Source: Candidatus Aenigmatarchaeota archaeon (lineage in GTDB: Archaea; Aenigmatarchaeota; Aenigmatarchaeia; PWEA01; JACQIF01). Taken from it: DNA of 64,000 nt. The notes beneath the pieces were generated by a model. That model ran no database searches. It saw only the letters and a list, made by a program, of their open reading frames with translations, and was not told the DNA's origin. Location: positions 393,018 through 457,017 of the forward strand of contig CP066684.1 of assembly GCA_016432325.1 (NCBI GenBank). Direction: 5' to 3'. Positions within the stretch are counted from its first letter, which is position 1. Each line of letters opens with the position of its first letter. The position numbers and the translations under genes are program-made. Below are positions 57,469-64,000 of this stretch, piece after piece.

Positions 57469-58374
57469 ATGGTATTGATGGCAGTGCCATTTAGCTGGGA
57501 CGAGGACGAGAGCGGAGAAAACGGACCGCCTGCCGGTCCTTATGTTGGGCCTTTCCAACTTAGGGAACAGATCCTGCGCGAGAAGAAGATGGAAGACGCG
57601 CACAGGCTGCATTTCGCGATACAGAATATCCGCGCGTCGCCCGGCTACAAGTTGTTGGACGACCAGTACGACGGCTTTAAGTGGCGTCTCGATAGCGCAT
57701 CGCAGTCATACGGCCATGTAGAACTCGAACAGTGGCTCGAACCGACTCTGGACGTCGTGCAGGACGGCTTCAAACGGCTCAAGGAACGCGGCGTCGACCC
57801 TGTGGCAGGCCTGAACATGATGGGCGTCGATCCTGACACGCTCAGGGAACTCGAGGAGCTGATGCGCAGGCACGACAAGAAAATCGAGAGAGTGGTCACG
57901 CGGAAGAGCGAGGAACTCATGGAAGAGATTGACGAACTGAAGGAGTACGAGGAACGGCGCGACGCAACTGCCCGCGACGACGGGCTTAACGCAGCCATTC
58001 TCGGCGGTTGGGGACTCGCGGGCACGACCCTCGCAGTGCTGGGCGGCCAGATAGCCGAAAAGATAGCCGGTATCGGCGAAGGCGTGAACTCCAATACCCT
58101 CAGAGCCATAGGCTACGGCATGACAGGCAGCTCGGCCGCGACGCTGCTTGCGCTGGCCGCGTACGAATGGAAGAAGAATGAGATAGACGCGGGCATAGAG
58201 GATACCAAAGAACTCATGATCGACGGCGCCGCTTATGCGGCAGACGGGTTCCGCGCCGCCCGAAAGAAGGTTGCCGGCGCGTTCGCAACGCCTCCGGGCG
58301 TTCTCGACTGGTTCATAGGCTCGCCGTCAGGCGAAAGAAGAAAGCACGGCAAGAACGGCCGCGGCTCGGACTGA
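57469..58374 (+). CDS. Coiled-coil protein with central hydrophobic segments
   Basis: 301 aa from ATG 57469 (MVLMAVPFSWDEDESGE), with GGGGTG about 8 nt upstream. Residues about 30-160 are helical and charged (LREQILREKKMEDAHRLH; KSEELMEEIDELKEYEERRD, a strong coiled coil). Residues about 170-220 hold two Gly/Ala-rich hydrophobic stretches (AAILGGWGLAGTTLAVLGGQIA; IGYGMTGSSAATLLALAAYEW) that could be a membrane hairpin. The C-terminal part is basic (ERRKHGKNGRGSD). No family recognised. Its unusually long structured leader suggests regulated expression. Confidence 0.6.
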   Translation: MVLMAVPFSWDEDESGENGPPAGPYVGPFQLREQILREKKMEDAHRLHFAIQNIRASPGYKLLDDQYDGFKWRLDSASQSYGHVELEQWLEPTLDVVQDGFKRLKERGVDPVAGLNMMGVDPDTLRELEELMRRHDKKIERVVTRKSEELMEEIDELKEYEERRDATARDDGLNAAILGGWGLAGTTLAVLGGQIAEKIAGIGEGVNSNTLRAIGYGMTGSSAATLLALAAYEWKKNEIDAGIEDTKELMIDGAAYAADGFRAARKKVAGAFATPPGVLDWFIGSPSGERRKHGKNGRGSD

Positions 58375-58436
58375 AACGGGAAACGTCGCAACCCCATAAA
58401 CCCTGTAAACAAATGTTATACGGCGATTGGCGATGG

Positions 58437-58560
58437 GGTATATAAATAGGCGTAGTCCGCTTTGGGTGGTTAAAACCGACGATAGCTTTATATACCACCC
58501 GTGGCAATATAATCCCAGCGTATAGGGGTGTCACTATCCATCGATGGTGATGCTTCAAGG
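58437..58560 (+). promoter_or_regulatory. Promoter region of the 58571-TFB operon
   Basis: GGTATATAAATA (58437-58448) and CTTTATATA (58488-58496) are two TATA candidates. The inverted repeat GGGTGGT/ACCACCC (58464-58470 and 58494-58500) spans the second one. A palindrome CCATCGATGG (58537-58546) lies in the leader. Confidence 0.45.
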
Positions 58561-58570
58561 GGTGTGTGAT

Positions 58571-58771
58571 ATGGCGAATAAACCGATGATGGCAAGGCTG
58601 AAGGCCGACGTCAAGGACGGCAAGGGCGGGTTCATACCTTTCGAGGCTCTGGACTCCGGCATGGTAGTCTTCCTCAAGAGGAACAACTACGCGATACAGG
58701 CCGTGCGCGAACAGAACACGTACTGGTACAAACCAAACCGTCCGAGAGGCCTGCGCGCGGCGGCGTCCTAG
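58571..58771 (+). CDS. Small basic protein preceding TFB
   Basis: 66 aa (MANKPMMARLKADVKDGKGGFIPFEALDSGMVVFLKRNNYAIQAVREQ...NRPRGLRAAAS), GGGGTG 6-7 nt upstream. It could be a small beta-barrel/alpha fold. No motif recognised. TFB starts 2 nt after its stop, so they are co-transcribed. Function unknown; the operon suggests a transcription-related role. Confidence 0.6.
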   Translation: MANKPMMARLKADVKDGKGGFIPFEALDSGMVVFLKRNNYAIQAVREQNTYWYKPNRPRGLRAAAS

Positions 58772-58773
58772 TT

Positions 58774-59790
58774 ATGGTCAAACGTTCACAGAGGCCGAAA
58801 ACCGTGAAAGTCAAGGAGAAGGCGAATCAGATGGTTGGCCGCGCCAAGACTGCCTCGAAAGTGATGCACGGCAAGTTCAAGTGCCCGGACTGCGGCTCTT
58901 CTCACATGCTCGAAGACTCAAGCCGCGGCGAGGTTTCTTGCGGCAACTGCGGACTGATTCTCGAAGAGAACATAATCGATCTCACCCAGGAATGGCGCGC
59001 GTTCGACCAGGAGCAGCGCTCCAAGCGCGCGCGCACGGGCGCCCCGCTGACGCACACGAAGCACGACAAAGGCATGATAACCGAGATAGGCCGAGGCTCT
59101 GGAGAGCTTTTCAAGGTCTCCGCACGCAAACGCGCGCAATATTACAGGCTCCGCAAGTGGCAGAAGCGTCTCATCGAAAGCAAAGACCGCAACCTGTCGT
59201 TCGCTCTCTCAGAACTGCAGCGTCTCGTTTCGTTCCTCGGACTGCCGAAGAACGTCCACGAGGAAGTTGCAAAACAGTACGAGAAGGCCGTTGACAAGGG
59301 GCTCGTGCGCGGCCGCTCGATGGAGAGCGTCGTCGCGGCTCTCCTATACGCGATATGCCGCGAGTACAAGACGCCCCGAACGCTGGACGAAATCACGGAT
59401 GCTTCTGGCGTGGACAAGCGCGAGATCGGGCGCACGTACCGTTATGTGTGCAGAGAGCTTGAGATACGCATACTTCCCTCGCAGCCCGAAGACTACATAC
59501 CGCGCTTCGCCACGATGCTCGGCTTGTCTGACAAGGTGCAGGCCGGCGCGATGGAAGTTCTCAGGAAGGCGAAGAAATACGATCTCGCCTCTGGTAAGGG
59601 TCCGACCGGCGTGGCCGCGGCCGCTTTGTACATCGCCGCCGTGCTCGCAGACGAGAAGCGCACGCAACGCGAGGTCGCCGACGTCGTCGGCGTCACAGAA
59701 GTCACGATACGCAACCGCTACAAGGAGATAGTGGACAAGCTCGGCATCGAAGAGGAGGTCGAGAAAAAAATCAAAGAGGATGAAGATTGA
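58774..59790 (+). CDS. tfb: Transcription initiation factor IIB (TFB)
   Basis: General factor that recruits RNA polymerase to TBP-bound promoters. 338 aa. A basic N-terminal extension (about 34 residues) precedes the zinc ribbon (Cys37, Cys40, Cys56, Cys59 in CPDCGSSHMLEDSSRGEVSCGNCG). B-reader/linker follows: NIIDLTQEWRAFDQEQRSKRARTGAPLTHTKHDKGMITEIG. Two cyclin repeats: SFALSELQRLVSFLGLP...VVAALLYAICR and FATMLGLSDKVQ...GVAAAALYIAAV. The C-terminal helix-turn-helix TQREVADVVGVTEVTIRNRYKEI contacts the BRE. Its last nine residues, EKKIKEDED, are echoed by a short copy downstream. Confidence 0.96.
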   Translation: MVKRSQRPKTVKVKEKANQMVGRAKTASKVMHGKFKCPDCGSSHMLEDSSRGEVSCGNCGLILEENIIDLTQEWRAFDQEQRSKRARTGAPLTHTKHDKGMITEIGRGSGELFKVSARKRAQYYRLRKWQKRLIESKDRNLSFALSELQRLVSFLGLPKNVHEEVAKQYEKAVDKGLVRGRSMESVVAALLYAICREYKTPRTLDEITDASGVDKREIGRTYRYVCRELEIRILPSQPEDYIPRFATMLGLSDKVQAGAMEVLRKAKKYDLASGKGPTGVAAAALYIAAVLADEKRTQREVADVVGVTEVTIRNRYKEIVDKLGIEEEVEKKIKEDED

Positions 59791-59798
59791 TTTTTTTC
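59791..59798 (+). terminator. Poly-T tract after TFB
   Basis: Seven T residues immediately after the TFB stop codon, typical of archaeal intrinsic termination sites. Confidence 0.45.
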
Positions 59799-59810
59799 AC
59801 ATTTTCCGCC

Positions 59811-59852
59811 ATGCGTAAAATCGAGAAGAAGATTAAGGAAGATGAAGATTAG
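59811..59852 (+). repeat. Duplicate of the TFB C-terminal tail
   Basis: 59811-59852 reads ATG CGT AAA ATC and then encodes EKKIKEDED plus stop, the same nine residues and stop position as the TFB 3' end (59761-59790). Six of the 27 coding bases differ, all synonymous or in the stop codon. Not translated detectably otherwise; it overlaps the start of the 59842 gene. Confidence 0.75.
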
Positions 59853-60066
59853 GAAGGAGTTTCCATCCGTGGGGATAAACATGACTGGACATGTCTTTAA
59901 TCTGGACGAGGAAGTGAAAATCGCCAAGAAGGTCGGACTTGGAGAACTAGAAGGTATGATTCAATCGATGATAAATGACAATACAGTCGAAGCGGCATGG
60001 GACCTATACAGGGCGCGCAGTATCGCTTTCCAAGAACTTTCTGGCAAGGCTTACGTTCCTCAGTGA
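59842..60066 (+). CDS. Small hypothetical protein downstream of TFB
   Basis: 74 aa, ATG 59842 (MKIRKEFPSVGINMTGHVF) inside the TFB-tail copy; a second ATG at codon 14 is possible. Mostly helical, amphipathic (NLDEEVKIAKKVGLGELEGMIQSMINDN; AAWDLYRARSIAFQELSG). No family recognised. More A/T than the surrounding genes, which might reflect recent acquisition or weak selection. Confidence is limited by length. Confidence 0.45.
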   Translation: MKIRKEFPSVGINMTGHVFNLDEEVKIAKKVGLGELEGMIQSMINDNTVEAAWDLYRARSIAFQELSGKAYVPQ

Positions 60067-60107
60067 ATCAGTTACGTCTCCATAACAAGAAGAAGGTGGG
60101 TAATCGA

Positions 60108-60359
60108 ATGACGCGCTCTGACTTTGAAGGATTGGGTCCCGAAGAGATAAAGAAATTCGACGCCGTTCTTGACAGACATCGAATACCAGAAGACTGGGGC
60201 AATCCATTCGTCGTACACAAGATAGGAGAAGACGTCTACCTCGTAGGCAAACTTTCTTACTACGCAGGAAGCGGGCCCTCTACGTGCAGAGGCATCGACA
60301 AAGCGATAGACACATTGGATAGCATAGCCGCGCCCGTCGGAACTAAACAGAAAGCTTAA
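60108..60359 (+). CDS. Small hypothetical protein
   Basis: 83 aa from ATG 60108 (AAGGTGGG upstream). MTRSDFEGLGPEEIKKFDAVLDRHRIPEDWGNPFVVHKIGEDVYLVGKLSYYAGSGPSTCRG... looks like a small alpha/beta domain ending in a short charged tail. No recognised family. Overlaps trm1 by 17 nt at the 3' ends. Shares the A/T-richer composition of the gene before it. Confidence 0.5.
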   Translation: MTRSDFEGLGPEEIKKFDAVLDRHRIPEDWGNPFVVHKIGEDVYLVGKLSYYAGSGPSTCRGIDKAIDTLDSIAAPVGTKQKA

Positions 60360-61455
60360 CCGCCTTCACGACCTCGTCGAAAGGCGCGTTCGTCTTTATC
60401 GCGGTTCTCAGGAAGTGAGTGCTGCCGCACTTGTAGCCTTCTTCAGCGAGCGCGCTGCAGACGGCCTCGATGGAAGGCGCTGATATTTTGAATTTTTCTG
60501 AGATGTAGTGCGTGTCGTAGTAGAACGGGAACTGCGGCTCGTGGCCCGTTTCCGTGACGAAGTGAGCCTCGTTCGAAAAGCCGCGCTTCCAAAGCTCGTC
60601 GGCCGCGAGCGTGCAGAACTCCTGCGCGTGCAGATCGCCGAGATATATCTCGCCGATGAATTCTGTCTTGCTTTTGCAGGCCTCGCACGCCGTGTGCAGC
60701 CCAAGACTTCTCCACCCGCACGCGAAGCAGTGGCTCACGTAACCGAAGTCGCGAAGCGCGGCGTTCACGTTCTTGTTGCCGTAGCGCACCTTCGAGTAGA
60801 CGCGGAAATAATGCCGCCGCGCGTACGCGAACAGCGGAACGATCGTCTTCTCCGCCTCGAAAAACTTGCGCATGACAGCCGTTATCAGTATCCGTAAACC
60901 AAGCTCGCGATTGTAATCGGTATAAAGCGAACGCAGACCGTACCGGCGTCTGCACACGTCCGGATAGCTGCCTACAAGAGGTCCCAGATCCGTGGCCGTG
61001 AACGCCAGAAAGCCGCGGAAAGAGAACGAACGCACGGCGTTGCTTACGAATTCGATCGGCGAGCCGAAGGGATCGATGTCTATGAAATCGAAATGCTCCT
61101 TGGCGAGCAAAAGCTTTCCGTCCGTGTTCGTCACGTTAAGCGCGACGCCGTTCTGCTTGGCGTTTTCGCGCATGACGGCGGCGGCCTTTTCGTGTGAGTC
61201 GTTGGCCGTTACGTCAGCGAATCCCGATTCTTTCGCATAGCGCAACGCCCGCACGCCCGTGGCCGCGAGCAGGTCGCACACGCGCATCTTGCTCTTGGGC
61301 AGCTCGGTGAACGCGTCCGCCACGGACGCAGCCGCGACTGAAATGTTGCGGTCGAAAGCCATCTCCGGGTTGTAGAAGACTTCCCCTTCTTCAGGTCTGG
61401 CCACTTTCGGAGTTAGTATGTTTACGGAACCTTCCTGAATGTGTGTGTAAGGCAT
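60343..61455 (-). CDS. trm1: tRNA (guanine26-N2)-dimethyltransferase Trm1
   Basis: Makes m2,2G at position 26 of archaeal tRNA. 370 aa, full length. N-terminal substrate segment (HIQEGSVNILTP...PEEGEVFYNPEMAFDRNISV), SAM motif DLLAATGVRALRYAKE, catalytic DIDPFGSP (126-133), AFTATDLGPLVGSYPDVCRRRYG, then a zinc site CFACGWRSLG...CEACKSK and the C-terminal FPFYYDTHYISEKF domain. Leaderless from a TATA at about 61480. Confidence 0.95.
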   Translation of the reverse strand: MPYTHIQEGSVNILTPKVARPEEGEVFYNPEMAFDRNISVAAASVADAFTELPKSKMRVCDLLAATGVRALRYAKESGFADVTANDSHEKAAAVMRENAKQNGVALNVTNTDGKLLLAKEHFDFIDIDPFGSPIEFVSNAVRSFSFRGFLAFTATDLGPLVGSYPDVCRRRYGLRSLYTDYNRELGLRILITAVMRKFFEAEKTIVPLFAYARRHYFRVYSKVRYGNKNVNAALRDFGYVSHCFACGWRSLGLHTACEACKSKTEFIGEIYLGDLHAQEFCTLAADELWKRGFSNEAHFVTETGHEPQFPFYYDTHYISEKFKISAPSIEAVCSALAEEGYKCGSTHFLRTAIKTNAPFDEVVKAVKLSV

Positions 61456-61484
61456 GCAATAAAGTTCGGAGCCTAGAATAAAAG

Positions 61485-62897
61485 CTATCGCGCGCTCGTG
61501 TGCTCCTTGACTTCTTCCTTCTTGATTTCCTTGTCCTTGGACTGTCCGGCAGCGGCCAGCTTGCGCTGCATCTCTTCCTCCTCTTCCTTGTCGCCTTTCT
61601 TGGCCGAGGCCTTGTAGGCGAGCGCCTCCTTCTTCTCGGCTATCTTCACGTTCACGTCGGGGACCTGCTCCTGGTCCACGCGCTTCGTGGCTTCCTCGAA
61701 GTTCACGCCGAGGTCGTTGTACAGCCTGCGGACCTCGCCCACGAAGCGTCGCACGTATTCTGTCGTAAGCGCGATGTAACGTTCGGAGACGTCCTCGACC
61801 TTCTTCTCGTTCATCTTCTGCCTCATGAACAGCACGCCGTCCAGAACGTCCTCGTAGAACGGGTTCACGAGCTTCGGCTCGGTGAGATGCTTCTTGAACG
61901 CGCGCGGCAGTTCCTTCGGATCCTGCGGCAGCTTGTTCACGGCCTTCAAAGCCGCGACAGAGGCCTTTATCATCACTTCATATGCGCGCTGGATGTCCGA
62001 ACGCTTCCTGCGCACCTCGAGTTCGCGGAGTATCTTCTCCATCTCCGCGACGAACGCCTCCGCCTTCTCTATGTAAGGATCGATCTTCGAACTCTCGACG
62101 TCCTTTATCTCGCGGTGCTCCACGGCCTTGCGGAACTTCACGACGTCGTCGAGATAGTCAGCGTACTTGGAGTCTATCAGGCCCGGCTCGACCAGATATT
62201 TCTTCATGTCGCCTGCCGCATGCATCGGGTGCGGAATGTCGCGACCCATGTACATCAGAACGGCCTCTTCCGCGCCTATCATGGCGAGATACAAATCTTC
62301 CGCGATGAGCCACAGTTTGGCGCTCTTGGCGCGCGAGATGCGCCTCGGAACGTCGCCCCATCTCCTCTGCGAGGCTTCGGGCGTGGCCGCTATCTCTCCC
62401 ATCTCGAGAAGGCGCTTGTGCGTGAGGAAGAAGCCCGTATCGTACGTCGGCATGCCGTCCTTCATGAGCTCGTAAGCGAGAGGCGTGAACGCGCGGACCA
62501 TCTTGACGAACTCCGTTATGGTCCACACGGGCTGCGACGCGATGCGCTCGTCCAGCTTGCGGCCCGTGTCGTATATCCAGTCGTCCATCTCCACGCGCTG
62601 CGCGTCCGTGAGCTTGTCGCGCGTGTCGTCGACGAGTATGACGAAGTCGAGATCGCTCTTCTTCTTGAACTCCCCGCGGACCGTCGAGCCCCAGACGATG
62701 ACGGACTTTATCCACGGACCGTACTTGTCGAGAATCTTCTTGGTGAACTTCTTTGCCAGTTCGATGCGCTCCTGTCGCTGCCTCTCAAATTCGCGCTCGG
62801 CCTTGGTCATCTTCTTCTTGGCCTTGCCGCTCTCCGGAGATATGGGTTTCAGAGTCTCCTTCTTTGCGGACCGTTTAGAACCCTTCTTTGCCACCAT
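61485..62897 (-). CDS. Nucleotidyltransferase-domain protein
   Basis: 470 aa from ATG 62897, with GGTGATT upstream. A lysine-rich, disordered N-terminus (about 1-50) leads to a Pol beta-type nucleotidyltransferase fold: SVIVWGSTVRGEFKKKSDLDFVILVDD, with the GS...SDxD catalytic motif at 70-84. After about residue 110 follows a helical region (YELMKDGMPTYDTGFFLTHKRLLE; AKSAKLWLIAEDLYLAMIGAEEAVLMYMGR), HEPN-like in appearance, and a charged C-terminal tail (EEEEEMQRKLAAAGQSKDKE). Could modify proteins or nucleic acids as minimal nucleotidyltransferases do. Substrate unknown. Confidence 0.75.
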   Translation of the reverse strand: MVAKKGSKRSAKKETLKPISPESGKAKKKMTKAEREFERQRQERIELAKKFTKKILDKYGPWIKSVIVWGSTVRGEFKKKSDLDFVILVDDTRDKLTDAQRVEMDDWIYDTGRKLDERIASQPVWTITEFVKMVRAFTPLAYELMKDGMPTYDTGFFLTHKRLLEMGEIAATPEASQRRWGDVPRRISRAKSAKLWLIAEDLYLAMIGAEEAVLMYMGRDIPHPMHAAGDMKKYLVEPGLIDSKYADYLDDVVKFRKAVEHREIKDVESSKIDPYIEKAEAFVAEMEKILRELEVRRKRSDIQRAYEVMIKASVAALKAVNKLPQDPKELPRAFKKHLTEPKLVNPFYEDVLDGVLFMRQKMNEKKVEDVSERYIALTTEYVRRFVGEVRRLYNDLGVNFEEATKRVDQEQVPDVNVKIAEKKEALAYKASAKKGDKEEEEEMQRKLAAAGQSKDKEIKKEEVKEHTSAR

Positions 62898-62961
62898 AAT
62901 CACCGTGTCCTGCCTATCGTCAGAACGGTATCTATAAAAAGACCACTTCTGCGCGCCCAAC

Positions 62962-64000
62962 TTATCTAAATTCCTCTCTGGCCCACGTCTCAAGCTTCCT
63001 GGGACTCTTCTTCACCAGTTCGCCGGACATCCAGCCGTGCGCCAGTTCAGGGAACTCGAGAGTGCCCTCTATCGGCTTGAACATGTTCCTCTCCATTATT
63101 CTCTTTTCCAGCTCGACCTCTGCGGGACCGAGGCCGAAAAACTCCGGAGGCAGTTCCTCGGGCGGTATCCTGGCGTCGAGCATCTTGGCCATCGATTTGA
63201 GGGCTATGATAGTTTCTCCCCACCGCTGTTCCGGAGCGCGGCCGCCGCCCCACTCGTATGTCAGGTATCCTTTCTTGAAGCCGCGCTTGCGGAGCTCCCA
63301 CAGAAGCTTGTACAGGTTCACGTCTCCCCGTTCGACAGGATGCATCAGGTGATTGACTCCGGGATGCGAATTGACGTCCGTGTTCACCACGAACTCTCCT
63401 ATATCCAGAGGGAAGCTCTTGGCTTCGTCCCAGGGATCGTAGCCGTGCATGGCTATGTGCTCCCAGTCGATGGAAAGCCGTATGTTCGGGTGGCCTATTA
63501 CCTTTATCACGTGGTAGATGTGCGTCGGGCGCATGAGCCTGAACCTTCTCTGCCCCCTTCCTTCGCCCCCGCGGGCGTCAGGATTTTCAAAGAGAATCAT
63601 CACGCCTTCGCTGGAGAGCTTGTTCAGATACTTCTCGAAGTGGCCGCGTATGTAGGCGCCTGCGACAGCGTCCACCATTTTAATCTGGTCGTCGCGGTGG
63701 CCTTCAATCAGCTTGTCCGGACTTGCGCTTCCGCATATCGTAGTCCACATCGGGTCCCCGCGGTCATACAGCCACCACGCCACTATGCAATAGGCCATCC
63801 ATTCGGTGATGTCTTCGTTGAAGTGGCCCTCTTCCAAGAGTTCGCCGTGCAGAAGCTCGTGGAACTTCTTGCGTATCTCTTCCTTGTCGTCCTTCTCGAG
63901 CCCTATCTTCTTCATCACGGCCTCGAGCGTGGGCTCCTTGTTCCCCGCGTACTGCAGTTCCCTTTGCGCCCTTCCGGAGAGCGTGCGCCACATGTCTTCA
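62962..64000 (-). CDS. Xylose isomerase-like TIM-barrel protein, N-terminus outside window
   Basis: The frame is open past the window end (codons for Glu-Asp precede the first Met), so the start is missing. At least 346 aa. Segments typical of sugar-phosphate isomerase/epimerase barrels: EGVMILFENPDARGG (metal-binding Glu), NIRLSIDWEHIAMHGYDP (His), EFVVNTDVNSHPGVNHLMHPVERGDVNLY, GFKKGYLTYEWGGGRAPEQRW (Glu). Metal-binding residues are mostly present. The substrate cannot be inferred. Confidence 0.65.
   Translation of the reverse strand, partial: EDMWRTLSGRAQRELQYAGNKEPTLEAVMKKIGLEKDDKEEIRKKFHELLHGELLEEGHFNEDITEWMAYCIVAWWLYDRGDPMWTTICGSASPDKLIEGHRDDQIKMVDAVAGAYIRGHFEKYLNKLSSEGVMILFENPDARGGEGRGQRRFRLMRPTHIYHVIKVIGHPNIRLSIDWEHIAMHGYDPWDEAKSFPLDIGEFVVNTDVNSHPGVNHLMHPVERGDVNLYKLLWELRKRGFKKGYLTYEWGGGRAPEQRWGETIIALKSMAKMLDARIPPEELPPEFFGLGPAEVELEKRIMERNMFKPIEGTLEFPELAHGWMSGELVKKSPRKLETWAREEFR

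Noticed and set aside
1-64000. CRISPR arrays, rRNA genes or complete tRNA genes
   Set aside because: No regularly spaced 25-40 nt repeats with unique spacers were seen; the hairpin arrays lack a common repeat sequence. No T-loop/anticodon pattern with a full cloverleaf, and no rRNA signature, was recognised by eye.

Overview
This window is archaeal. It carries eukaryote-like ribosomal proteins L15e and S26e, RNase P protein Rpp30, transcription factor B, GatD/GatE, Trm1, RtcB with archease, a DUF357 protein, pyruvoyl arginine decarboxylase and FlaI/FlaJ-type secretion genes. Many start codons lie about 25 nt from a TATA box, which is the layout of leaderless archaeal transcripts. Genes are dense, often overlap as ATGA, and the base composition is moderately GC-rich. 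The gene mix would fit a small-genome euryarchaeal or DPANN-type archaeon, but I cannot place the lineage from the sequence alone.

Layout. Positions 1-18,100 hold housekeeping and RNA-processing genes: rpp30 (cut by the window edge), pyruvoyl arginine decarboxylase, L15e, purM, Nre, a HAD-like protein, a YchF/OLA1-type GTPase, a tRNA m1A methyltransferase, an atypical thymidylate-synthase-like protein with a large wHTH partner, a TrmB regulator, a KH/zinc-ribbon protein, archease-rtcB, an aldo/keto reductase and S26e. Positions 18,148-36,230 form the first type IV pilus-like locus: a secretion ATPase, a KaiC-like ATPase, two TadC/FlaJ membrane proteins, then a long train of secreted and pilin-like genes that includes two very large paralogous surface proteins. 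Positions 36,286-41,215 hold gatD-gatE, an AAA+ ATPase with a C-terminal HTH and a CBS protein. Positions 41,258-55,727 form a second surface locus on the minus strand: a 1,473-residue DUF2341 surface protein, eight pilin-like genes, two more TadC proteins and a second VirB11/TadA ATPase, interrupted by three small membrane genes on the plus strand. Positions 55,879-64,000 hold a coiled-coil protein, dph6, TFB, Trm1, a nucleotidyltransferase and a TIM-barrel protein cut by the window edge.

The most unusual signal is not a protein family. Short, near-perfect hairpins, single or in tandem arrays of two to four, sit at the 5' ends of at least a dozen genes, and mostly in pilin-like genes. In those genes they lie between the start codon and the class III signal-peptide motif, so they are translated into long, variable N-regions. 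Arms are 6-12 bp and loops mostly 2-8 nt, and every hairpin has a different sequence. Several of the same genes, and the 3' end of the TFB gene, also carry a partial direct duplication of their own terminal coding sequence, often with the hairpin between the copies. Together these suggest a recurring sequence-generating or regulatory process at gene ends. The mechanism is unknown to me.

A second pattern is promoter architecture. At least five divergent gene pairs are separated by 51-60 nt from start codon to start codon, with one central TATA element apparently serving both leaderless genes.
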